From positions 2,542,001 through 2,606,000 of the forward strand of contig NZ_AP022573.1 in assembly GCF_010729105.1 (NCBI RefSeq): a stretch of 64,000 nucleotides of DNA, in the 5' to 3' direction. The notes beneath the pieces are model-generated. The model made no database searches, had not been told where the DNA came from, and was given only the letters and a program-made list of their open reading frames with translations. Both the position numbers and the translations under genes were made by a program. Position 1 is the stretch's first letter, and each line of letters starts with the position of its first letter. Shown in pieces: positions 33,874 through 41,064 of this stretch. The DNA is from Mycobacterium saskatchewanense. Its GTDB lineage: Bacteria > Actinomycetota > Actinomycetes > Mycobacteriales > Mycobacteriaceae.

Positions 33874-34146
33874 GTGGCCACGGACGAACAGATCGTGAGC
33901 GGTTCGCTTGATCCTGATCAGGTGATGGCTGAAGTGCGCTCGATCACTCAGGACCAAGCACTGGCAGCGGCGCACCAAATCACCCGATTGCCGTCCGAAC
34001 AACGTCAGCTCTACATCCGGCAGCTCCTGATCGCTCTTAGGGACGATCGGGGTCAGCAATTTGTCGAGGACTTGATCAGGGATGTGTTGCGTGATAGTGA
34101 ATGCACACATTCCGATCATCCAGAGGTAGATGCACCGGAGGTTTGA
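33874..34146 (+). CDS. Small helical hypothetical protein, 90 aa
   Basis: GTG 33874 preceded by AGAGAGG; a longer frame from 33817 is not supported. The product (VATDEQIVSGSLDPDQVMAE) is helical: VRSITQDQALAAAHQITRLP then EQRQLYIRQLLIALRDDRGQ and an acidic tail with Cys-His. It is followed 38 bp later by a strong terminator, so it forms a single-gene transcript. Family unknown. Confidence 0.65.
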   Translation: MATDEQIVSGSLDPDQVMAEVRSITQDQALAAAHQITRLPSEQRQLYIRQLLIALRDDRGQQFVEDLIRDVLRDSECTHSDHPEVDAPEV

Positions 34147-34184
34147 CCAGCTCTCGGTCGATGCTTAACTGGCAGTCCTAACAC

Positions 34185-34217
34185 CGCCCCTGCTCTGAAA
34201 CCATCAGAGCAGGGGCG
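34185..34217 (+). terminator. Strong rho-independent-type terminator
   Basis: Perfect 14-bp arms CGCCCCTGCTCTGA and TCAGAGCAGGGGCG around AACCA, followed by CTTTCT. It ends the transcript of the 90-aa gene and, being symmetric, can also limit minus-strand transcription arriving from the right. Confidence 0.85.
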
Positions 34218-34313
34218 CTTTCTCATTCGCGCCCTTCACCGCAGGCGGTCCCTGGGGTGACACGATGAGGGCGACACCGCCGAATCAAGTCGTTTCGGCA
34301 CGGTGGATCGATA

Positions 34314-35504
34314 TCATTCTTCGTCTTTGTCTTTGTCCGGCCGCGTTATCGGCTCGATCCAGATATCGGCGATGTCAAAGTTCTTCTTGCTGGGCGCTTG
34401 CCGCCAAAACATCGATGTGATCGACTTGCCATCCTTCTGTATGGGCTCAGGGATGATCCATCGACCGAGGCGATCCAACCTCGCAAGAATCTGCGCGAAC
34501 AGTGTCATCGAAAGATACAGCGCATGATGGAATTCGTCCGTTTCCTGCTCGTCTTTATGGCTGAAGAACAGCTGGTCCTCGCTGTTGAAAAACGCCTGGA
34601 AGTCCTTTGAGATCGGAAGCGGCCACTTGTCATATTCGATGCTAGTGTCGGCATCCTTGCTCGATACCGCGTAGTCACGCTCCGATGGCCACTCGCTTTG
34701 AAGAATGAAACGAGACAGTAATTCCCATGGTAGAAGCAACATTTCGCTGTCGATCGAGGCTAGGTATCGCTGTGCGATGTCGTCGTAAAATCGCGCACCC
34801 AGTTGCCGTAACGCATCGAAGACAAGTGCTCCGTCGATGTGTGGCCAGATGGTGCTCTCTTTTACCGACTTAGAGAGATTGGGCATCAAGCCCGACAGCA
34901 CCGATATCGTGCGCTTGATGTTTGAGTAGGCGTCTGGTCCCAGCTGTAGTAGCACACTGCGGATCAATGCGACGATCTCATCGTCGGTCCGTGCACGGAT
35001 TTCGGATGCCTCACGATCAGCCCACTCGTCGCGCGGACGGCATAGCGACTCTCGCAGCATGGCGATCTGGTCGGCGAAAAGCGTGTATACAGCGTCGGAG
35101 CGATTCTTGTAATCTTTCGGGCCGGTGGAGCCCATCTCCATGTGTGCCTTCTTCTGCCTGCCATCCAAATGGAACCCCAGCGATTGGTCCAGGTTCAGCT
35201 CGTTCCACAGGATGATCCATGAAACATTTTGGACTTCGCCCGGTTTGATGTGCTGCCACTTGTAGCTGTTGACAACGCATTTCAGTGCGTCGATGGTTGC
35301 GACCGGCAATCGCCCTTCGACCGCGCCGGTCCGGTGGTGTTCGTCTTGACTGATCGGCAGCCGTTTTAGGTTGTCGCCGCTGTCCGCGATCTTGCGCGGC
35401 GTGACGCCTTCATTGCGGCGCAGCGCGTACAGCTCGCTCTTGACGGCCTCTGGCGTCGGCGGTAGTTGCAGCGGTGCGTCGTCAGGTGTGGTGGTCGTTG
35501 TCAC
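34314..35504 (-). CDS. Hypothetical protein, about 396 aa, beside an IS insertion
   Basis: Begins at GTG 35504 (VTTTTTPDDAPLQLPPTPEA); a frame to 35537 adds 11 unlikely residues. The N-terminus SELYALRRNEGVTPRKIAD looks like an HTH or winged-helix segment. The rest is alpha-rich with TDDEIVALIRSVLLQLGPDA, SKSVKESTIWPHIDGALVFD and an acidic KDEQETDEFHHALY region, ending in Asp/Lys. No known family. An IS3 copy sits 55 bp upstream of the start, so it has lost or changed its native promoter region. Confidence 0.65.
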   Translation of the reverse strand: MTTTTTPDDAPLQLPPTPEAVKSELYALRRNEGVTPRKIADSGDNLKRLPISQDEHHRTGAVEGRLPVATIDALKCVVNSYKWQHIKPGEVQNVSWIILWNELNLDQSLGFHLDGRQKKAHMEMGSTGPKDYKNRSDAVYTLFADQIAMLRESLCRPRDEWADREASEIRARTDDEIVALIRSVLLQLGPDAYSNIKRTISVLSGLMPNLSKSVKESTIWPHIDGALVFDALRQLGARFYDDIAQRYLASIDSEMLLLPWELLSRFILQSEWPSERDYAVSSKDADTSIEYDKWPLPISKDFQAFFNSEDQLFFSHKDEQETDEFHHALYLSMTLFAQILARLDRLGRWIIPEPIQKDGKSITSMFWRQAPSKKNFDIADIWIEPITRPDKDKDEE

Positions 35505-35609
35505 GCGCCTATTACACCATTCCGCCCGGACGCACAAGGTCGATCAGGGTGCTCGTTTTGAGCCGTCCCGGCGTTTCCGGAGACTCCCGATCTTGGGAGG
35601 ATCTGGGTT

Positions 35610-35933
35610 ATGGGACGTGTCAGCAAGTACCCCGACGAGCTTCGTGAACGTGCGGTGCGCATGGTCGCTGAGGTGCGCCCGCAGTACCCGTCGCAGTGGG
35701 CGGCGATCACGGCGGTCACGGGCATGTTGGGGATCGGCACACCGGAGACGTTGCGGACCTGGATCCGCCGCTCGGAGGTCGATACCGGCCAGCGGCCGGG
35801 TGTGACCTCCGCGATGGCCGAGGAGAACAAGGCGCTGCGCAAGGAGATTGCCGAGCTGCGCCGGGCCAACGAGATCTTGAAAGCAGCGGCGATTTTCTTC
35901 GGGGCCGAGCTCGACCGGCCCGGGAGACGGTGA
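35610..35933 (+). CDS. IS3-family transposase OrfA
   Basis: 107 residues: MGRVSKYPDELRERAVRMVA, an HTH that binds the IS ends, then a leucine-zipper helix ENKALRKEIAELRRANEILK followed by AAAIFFGAELDRPGRR. This is the standard OrfA, which pairs with OrfB through -1 frameshifting near its 3' end to make OrfAB transposase. Confidence 0.93.
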   Translation: MGRVSKYPDELRERAVRMVAEVRPQYPSQWAAITAVTGMLGIGTPETLRTWIRRSEVDTGQRPGVTSAMAEENKALRKEIAELRRANEILKAAAIFFGAELDRPGRR

Positions 35934-36894
35934 TCCGGTTCATCGCCGAACACAAGGACCACCAGGTGGCCGGCCCCAACGGCGGGGCCGGGCTGCGCTG
36001 GGGTGTCGAGCCCATGTGTGCGGTGCTGTCTGAGCATGGCGTGCCGATCAGCCCGTCGACCTACTACGAGTGGATCAACAAGACCCCGACACGACGGCAG
36101 ATCCATGACGCCGAGCTGGTCGAGATCATCACCGCGGCGCGGGAAGACAAGAAAAGGGCAAGTTCGTCCAGACGCTGGGGTCACGCAAGTTGTGGATCTG
36201 GCTACGCAGCCAGGGTCACGATGTCGCCCGGTGCACGGTGGAGCGGATCATGCGCGAGAACGGTTGGGAGGGCGCGCGGTACGGATCCAAGCACAAGACC
36301 ACCATCGCCGACGACACTCATCGGCGATACCCGGATCTGGTGGACCGCCGCTTTTATGCCGCGGCGCCAAATCGGTTGTGGGTGGCCGACTTTACGTATG
36401 TGTCGACCTGGATGGGATTCGTCTACGTCGCATTCGTCATCGACGCCTACAGCCGCCGGATCCTAGGCTGGCGGGCCGCCAGATCCATGACCACCGATCT
36501 GGTCCTCGACGCTATCGAGCATGCGTTCTTCACTCGCGCCCAGGACGGCACCACCAGTCTGCACGGGCTGATTGCGCACAGCGACGCGGGCAGTCAATAC
36601 ACCTCGGTGGCCTTCACCCAGCGGCTCATCGATGAGGGCGTGGATCCCTCCGTCGGCTCGGTTGGCGATGCGCTGGACAATGCGCTGGCCGAGACCACCG
36701 TCGGCTCGTTCAAGAACGAACTTATCCGCCGGCAAGGCCCGTGGCGCGACGTCAACCAGGTCGAGCTGGCGACCGCTGAATGGGTGGTCTGGTTCAACAC
36801 CGAACGCCCCCACGAGTACCTCGACGACTTCACTCCCGAGGCCGTCGAGACGCTCTACTACGATCACAAACGCACCCCACCAAAGGCAGGGTGA
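35925..36894 (+). pseudogene. IS3-family transposase OrfB, frameshifted
   Basis: The DDE integrase protein is in two frames. The first part (RETVIRFIAEHKDHQVAG to EIITAAREDKK) breaks at AAGAAAAGGGC near 36150-36158. The remainder (KFVQTLGSRKLWIWLRSQGH onward) resumes in the -1 frame and includes WVADFTYVSTWMGFVYVAFV (first Asp), LIAHSDAGSQYTS (second Asp) and NALAETTVGSFKNELI (Glu). A 2-bp gain or 1-bp loss explains it. An A-AAA-AGG slip could rescue some product, but a second programmed shift would be unusual. Confidence 0.8.
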
Positions 36895-37009
36895 TTCAAC
36901 GAATGCAGTCTCCGGACTCACCGGGACGGCTCATTTCGCTGATTCCGGGCCTATAGGGCTCCCTCATCGGGATTCATTCAACGGCGCGCTGCCGGTAATT
37001 GATATAGGC

Positions 37010-37240
37010 ATGGCTTCTCAACACCCAATCTGGTGGGAATTCGACCTCGCCAGTTCACATTTCATCACCGGCGCCGGACGGTGTCTGGCGGCGAATCGTC
37101 GTAGCGCCACGGCATGCGCACAGCTCATGGCTGGCACCGCCACCGTCTCAAACGTTCGGCCACTGACAGCGACGTCAGAAATGGGGTCAACCCCGGTCGA
37201 TCATCCCGATTCACTCAAGTCCATCGATGACCGGAGGTAA
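37010..37240 (+). CDS. Possible small protein, 76 aa
   Basis: ATG 37010 follows an AT-rich TTGATATAGGC. The product starts MASQHPIWWEFDLASSHFIT and has a Cys pair. Its stop codon lies inside the ribosome site (GGAGGTAA) of the lipoprotein gene at 37247, which would couple them. Coding is plausible but unproven; no family. Confidence 0.35.
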   Translation: MASQHPIWWEFDLASSHFITGAGRCLAANRRSATACAQLMAGTATVSNVRPLTATSEMGSTPVDHPDSLKSIDDRR

Positions 37241-37246
37241 ACAAGC

Positions 37247-38041
37247 ATGTCTTACAACAGCTTTCATCAGATCTCACGGCAGTCGGTCGCCAGCGCGGCG
37301 ATTGTCTGCATTCTCGCCGGATGCGGCAGCCCGCCGACCGCCGGAAGCCTGGGCCACGCCGAGCAGGTGGCGGCGTCGTGCCCGACCGACGGCAGCAAGA
37401 CCGCTGCCTATGTCGCAAGCGACGGGTCAGCCAGCCGCTTGGGACTGACGAGCGAGCCCGCGCAGCAGAATGTTATCCGCGACGTCGCCGAACGCACCGC
37501 GATTTGCGGCGGTCACTTGCGCGTCGTGCTGTTCGCAGGCTCGACGGTCGCGGTGCCTGTCTTTGATGGTGATCTAAAGCTGGACGGGGCGACCGAAAAC
37601 GCGCGACTTCGTAAGGCTCCCACACTTCTTGACGACGTCATGGGTCAGATCAACAGCGCACTGCCTAGCGCCCAGGCACAGCTTCCCGATGGTGCCACCG
37701 ATGTCGTCGGTCAACTGCAGCCCGGCGCCGAATACCTGACGCAACTGTCTGCCGCGGGGAAGTTTCGTCTCGAGGAGACAATCCTGACCGACGGCATCCA
37801 GACGGCCGGGCAGGACCTCGAAGACCCGGCACTGACTGAGCAGCAGGCCACCGAGCTGGCGGGCACGTTCGCGGTGCCCGACTTGACCGGGGCACAGGTG
37901 CGGCTGATCGGGATCGGCCGCCAGGCCGACGGCTCGCTGCTGCCGACCCCGTACGTGGCGGCGTTGAAGGCCTTCCACACCGCGGTCTGCCAGCGCACCC
38001 AGGCCACCTGCACGGTCGTGACCGACGCGGCGGGTGCCTGA
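37247..38041 (+). CDS. Element-encoded lipoprotein, 264 aa
   Basis: GGAGG lies 9 nt before ATG 37247. A basic N-terminus and a hydrophobic stretch end in the lipobox ILAGC, so the mature protein is anchored at the outer face of the membrane. The body has two further Cys pairs (AASCPTDG, TAICGGHL, AVCQRTQATC) that could form disulfides. FAGSTVAVPVFDGDLKL and a C-terminal domain (VRLIGIGRQADGSLLP) resemble OmpA/vWA-type alpha-beta folds. First gene of a five-gene operon with a membrane protein and a vWA protein. Probably part of a surface assembly for transfer or envelope function. Confidence 0.75.
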   Translation: MSYNSFHQISRQSVASAAIVCILAGCGSPPTAGSLGHAEQVAASCPTDGSKTAAYVASDGSASRLGLTSEPAQQNVIRDVAERTAICGGHLRVVLFAGSTVAVPVFDGDLKLDGATENARLRKAPTLLDDVMGQINSALPSAQAQLPDGATDVVGQLQPGAEYLTQLSAAGKFRLEETILTDGIQTAGQDLEDPALTEQQATELAGTFAVPDLTGAQVRLIGIGRQADGSLLPTPYVAALKAFHTAVCQRTQATCTVVTDAAGA

Positions 38042-38042
38042 C

Positions 38043-39122
38043 ATGGCCAGCATCCTCAACCTCGCCCGCAAGACATTTCCCGACCACGCCCCCCCACACA
38101 GTGGAGCGTCCCGGCCCGAAGGTGTCCGGTTGATCCCGGTCGAGAGCGCCTCGGCGACCGCCCGCCCGGACACCATCGCCGAGACCTACTTGGAACTGGA
38201 GCACGACGCCCGCGGGCTGGAACAGCAGCACCTGTTCGCCGCCGAGGGCGAGGTACAGGCCCGCGGCCAGACCGCTGTCGCCAAGTCTGTCGGCTACGCG
38301 GCCACGCACATGAAGGCCTCGGTCGAGCGGGCCAAGCTCGCGGCGGACCGAGCGTCCGAACGCCACGAGCACATCCGCGACGTTCTCGGCCCGTACGTGC
38401 GGCGCAAGTCCACCTCGTCGATCGGCTACCTGGCACGCACCGGGGCGCTGCTGATCGGCGACATCGCCGGACTATCGGGTGCGGCGATCGCGCTCGGCGA
38501 GATCCCCGCCTTGGCGATCACCCAGGCAATCTCAGCGGGCACCGCCACCGTGACAGCTGGGCTGGCCGCTTCCCAGTTGCGTCACCTGCAGCAGGCCGCC
38601 GAACGCAAGCTCGACGATATCCCCGACAAACTCGAACCGTACCGGCACCTGTTCTCTGGGGCGACGGGATCGAACCGGCTGCGCGCTGTAGTCATGGTCA
38701 TCGCCGCGTTGATCGCGTTGTTCGTCTCGGTCGGAGTGTTCGCGCTGCGCACCACCGTCGAGGGCTCGCTGTCCGGGCTGACGTTCGGCGCGCTGGCCGC
38801 CGCCATCGCGATGGCCAGCTTCATCAACAGCTGGTACCACGCCGATGCCGTCGCCGACGTTGTCGAGTCCGCGCAGCACGACGCCCACAGGGCTGATCGC
38901 CGCCACCGACGGCTGGGCACGCTGAAACTGATCGGAAAGTCGGAAAAGGCCGGCTTCGAGGGTGATTCGCTGATCACCGAGCACACCCACCGCGGTCTGG
39001 CCGCTGCCGCGCATCTGGATGCGGAGAAGTACCGCGCCCTGCAGGCCAGCCCCGATGTCGTCGGGCACGGTCCCGCGACCAAGCGCCCGGAGTCGCCGCT
39101 GCGCCGCGCGAGGTCGGCATGA
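38043..39122 (+). CDS. Element-encoded membrane protein
   Basis: About 359 residues from ATG 38043 (GTG 38034 possible, overlapping the lipoprotein stop). A cytosolic helical region (ETYLELEHDARGLEQQHLFA, SVERAKLAADRASERHEHIR) is followed by hydrophobic segments LLIGDIAGLSGAAIALGEIP, AITQAISAGTATVTAGLAAS, VVMVIAALIALFVSVGVFAL and LTFGALAAAIAMASFI, so four membrane passes. The tail is basic. Its stop overlaps the vWA gene start (ATGA). Function unknown. Confidence 0.72.
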   Translation: MASILNLARKTFPDHAPPHSGASRPEGVRLIPVESASATARPDTIAETYLELEHDARGLEQQHLFAAEGEVQARGQTAVAKSVGYAATHMKASVERAKLAADRASERHEHIRDVLGPYVRRKSTSSIGYLARTGALLIGDIAGLSGAAIALGEIPALAITQAISAGTATVTAGLAASQLRHLQQAAERKLDDIPDKLEPYRHLFSGATGSNRLRAVVMVIAALIALFVSVGVFALRTTVEGSLSGLTFGALAAAIAMASFINSWYHADAVADVVESAQHDAHRADRRHRRLGTLKLIGKSEKAGFEGDSLITEHTHRGLAAAAHLDAEKYRALQASPDVVGHGPATKRPESPLRRARSA

Positions 39123-39919
39123 ATACCGCCCTGCGCGAGGCGCTCTCGCCGGTACCCGCTGCCGTGAACGCATCGCGGTTACTCGACCCTCGCAGCCTCG
39201 GGCCCGGCGACCACCGCGCGGAGCCGAAGGCGGCGGCCTCCCCCGATCCGGTCGAGGTGGCGATCAACTTGGCACCGCCGGGGTCGTGTTCGGCGGGCGG
39301 CACGACGACGTTCGTCGTGCTCGATGAGTCGGCCGGCGTCACCGGCAGTGGCGGCAACGATCCGCTGTCGCGGCGGCACGCCGAAGCGGCGCTGGCGATC
39401 CGCCACGTCGCCGCAGCCTGCCGCTGCCGTCGTGACCGGGTGGCGCTGGTGCCCTTCGACCGGGGCTCGGCCGGTTTCGTTGCACCCCAACCGCTTACAC
39501 GCAACGGACTGCGGACGATCACCCGCGGACTGCAGCGGCTGTCTCACGGCATGGGGCTATCCAGTGAACTCGGCCCACCACTGGACTACGTCGAAACGCA
39601 GGCCAGCCAGCAGCGCGGCGACGTAGCGCTCGTGGTGTTCTCCGACCTCCTGCTCACCGACCAGAACCCGAGCACCGTCCTGACCCGGCTGCGAGCGTTT
39701 CCCGGCTACGTGCACGCCGTCGTGCTGGGCGCGATCCCGCCAAGCGTGTTGGTGGACGACCCGTACGTGGCCGTCACCCGGCTCACACCGTCCACGCCAC
39801 CAGGCGAGGCAGCACATGCGGTCTTCGACGGACTCAACCACTACCGCAGTCCGTCATCCACGACGGGCAGCGCCGCCCACCCCACCGAATCCCCTCACAG
39901 GAAGGAGCTTTCCGCATGA
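39119..39919 (+). CDS. von Willebrand factor A-like protein
   Basis: 266 residues. The vWA pattern is TTTFVVLDESAGVTGSGGN (a MIDAS-like DxSxS site is degraded to DESAG), then RVALVPFDRGSAGF and VALVVFSDLLLTDQNP. Such domains bind partner proteins, often under metal control. Coupled to the membrane-protein gene upstream and to the next gene downstream by 4-bp overlaps, so it probably works at the membrane with them. Confidence 0.7.
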   Translation: MNTALREALSPVPAAVNASRLLDPRSLGPGDHRAEPKAAASPDPVEVAINLAPPGSCSAGGTTTFVVLDESAGVTGSGGNDPLSRRHAEAALAIRHVAAACRCRRDRVALVPFDRGSAGFVAPQPLTRNGLRTITRGLQRLSHGMGLSSELGPPLDYVETQASQQRGDVALVVFSDLLLTDQNPSTVLTRLRAFPGYVHAVVLGAIPPSVLVDDPYVAVTRLTPSTPPGEAAHAVFDGLNHYRSPSSTTGSAAHPTESPHRKELSA

Positions 39920-40464
39920 CTCTTCTGAACGACCTTCGCCCCCGCGTTGGCGACGATCTTCTCGATGCAGCCGACGTGCTGTCCGCATTCATCGAGGACG
40001 CCGCCGCCCGCACCGCCGAACAGGTGGGATTCGGCTACATGCTGATCCAGGACGCGCCGAGCACTTTTCCGGCGCTCACCAAGGCTTACGCCCACAGCGC
40101 GGCGACCGGGGAGCCGCTACCGATCTCCAGTGAGAACAGCGACGACGCCATCTACAACCCGCCCAGTGTCAATGGGGCGCTGCGCTTCTGGCACGACGTC
40201 AACCACATAAGACGTCGCCTCGACTTCGGGCTCGTCGACGAGCTGGAGCTCTCGCTCTGGCACCTCGGCGAGTTGGAGAAGGCCGGCCACCGGTCGGGCT
40301 CGCTGGTGTGGCGGCTGCTGCACGCCGATCTCACCGGGCAGGCATACGTCCAAGCCTTTGCGCACCGCTTTCCGTTCGACCAGCGGCGCTTCGTGACCGG
40401 TTGCGTCACTGCCGGATTCGACCACGGACTACTCGCAGAATTGCGGAGCGGGCAGGCGACGTGA
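39916..40464 (+). CDS. Hypothetical protein, 182 aa
   Basis: GGAAGGAG precedes ATG 39916. Soluble alpha-helical protein: LLDAADVLSAFIEDAAARTA, GALRFWHDVNHIRRRLDFGL and ELELSLWHLGELEKAGHRSG. The WHDVNHIRRRLDF and LWHLGEL segments look like a conserved helical bundle with His/Asp that might bind metal. No family named. Fourth gene of the operon; overlaps the next start by 4 bp. Confidence 0.65.
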   Translation: MTLLNDLRPRVGDDLLDAADVLSAFIEDAAARTAEQVGFGYMLIQDAPSTFPALTKAYAHSAATGEPLPISSENSDDAIYNPPSVNGALRFWHDVNHIRRRLDFGLVDELELSLWHLGELEKAGHRSGSLVWRLLHADLTGQAYVQAFAHRFPFDQRRFVTGCVTAGFDHGLLAELRSGQAT

Positions 40465-40664
40465 GCCAGGAACCGAGCAAGTGGATGGACAAGATCATCG
40501 GCTGGTGCTTCGGCGCACTGCTGGGTGTGATCGCGCTCTACTGCGCCGTGCAACTCATCCAATCGATCCTGCCGACACTCATCGTCATTATCGGCATCGG
40601 AGCGCTCATTGCGTTCGTCATAGGCGTCTTCGTTGTAATTTCTACATGGCGAAATAGGTGGTAA
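40461..40664 (+). CDS. Small two-pass membrane protein, 67 aa
   Basis: GTG 40461 overlaps the previous stop (GTGA). The sequence MSQEPSKWMDKIIGWCFGAL continues into two hydrophobic segments (LLGVIALYCAVQLIQSILP and LIVIIGIGALIAFVIGVFVV) and ends RNRW. Last gene of the lipoprotein/vWA operon. Probably a membrane partner of the larger membrane protein. Confidence 0.65.
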   Translation: MSQEPSKWMDKIIGWCFGALLGVIALYCAVQLIQSILPTLIVIIGIGALIAFVIGVFVVISTWRNRW

Positions 40665-40726
40665 AAAATGGCAACTTGACCCCTATTGACAGATTGTCAA
40701 AGTTGTTGCGCGACAACATAAACGTA

Positions 40727-40755
40727 TTGACTATTGATTCAATTCAATAGATAAT
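40727..40755 (+). promoter_or_regulatory. Strong promoter of the transfer operon
   Basis: TTGACT (40727-40732), 17 bp, GATAAT (40750-40755): near-consensus sigma-70 type, in an AT-rich stretch. It precedes the small basic protein and ATPase genes. The spacer is filled by an operator-like repeat. Confidence 0.75.
40732..40749. promoter_or_regulatory. Operator 1, XRE-type, in the transfer-operon promoter
   Basis: TATTGATTCAATTCAATA matches 15 of 18 bases of the site at the XRE-integrase promoter (46541-46558). It fills the -35 to -10 spacer, so a bound protein would exclude RNA polymerase. Confidence 0.65.
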
Positions 40756-40765
40756 ACGGCTCAGG

Positions 40766-40783
40766 CATTGACCGAATTCAATA
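40766..40783. promoter_or_regulatory. Operator 2, downstream copy
   Basis: CATTGACCGAATTCAATA shares 14 of 18 bases with operator 1 and lies 34 bp downstream centre to centre, near the transcription start. Tandem sites suggest cooperative repression. Confidence 0.55.
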
Positions 40784-40824
40784 GCCGAAATCAATTAGCA
40801 ACTAATTCTTAATGGAGGACACCT

Positions 40825-41064
40825 ATGTCTAAAACAGGAAGAACCAACCATCGCCGCGGTTCACGCGGCACACCGAAACCAGAACGAAAGATCATCGTGC
40901 GCAGCGTGCGCCGCGACCCACCAGATCTGCGCAAACTCTCCCGTGCGGTCATCGCCATGGCACTGCGCGATGCCCAAGCAGAGGCCGAAGCCCTCGCCGC
41001 CGTGACAGCGCACGCTCCCGCATCACACCACGGCACCGATAACGAGGAGATCATTGATGCCTAA
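40825..41064 (+). CDS. Small basic protein of the transfer operon
   Basis: 79 residues; GGAGG upstream. N-terminus basic (MSKTGRTNHRRGSRGTPKPE) then a short helix with RKLSRAVIAMALRDAQAEAE. Small proteins of this kind precede coupling ATPase genes in actinobacterial mobile elements and may bind DNA. It overlaps the ATPase start by 8 bp. Confidence 0.7.
   Translation: MSKTGRTNHRRGSRGTPKPERKIIVRSVRRDPPDLRKLSRAVIAMALRDAQAEAEALAAVTAHAPASHHGTDNEEIIDA

Larger units (their letters stand above)
35559..36933 (+). mobile_element. IS3-family insertion sequence, 1375 bp, 3-bp target duplication
   Basis: Terminal inverted repeats: the left end starts TGAGCCGTCCCGG and the right end closes with CCGGGACGGCTCA; about 24 of 29 bp match overall. 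TTT flanks both ends (35556-35558 and 36934-36936), a clean target duplication, so the insertion is recent or well preserved. Inside are orfA and an orfB split by an additional frameshift. Confidence 0.92.
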
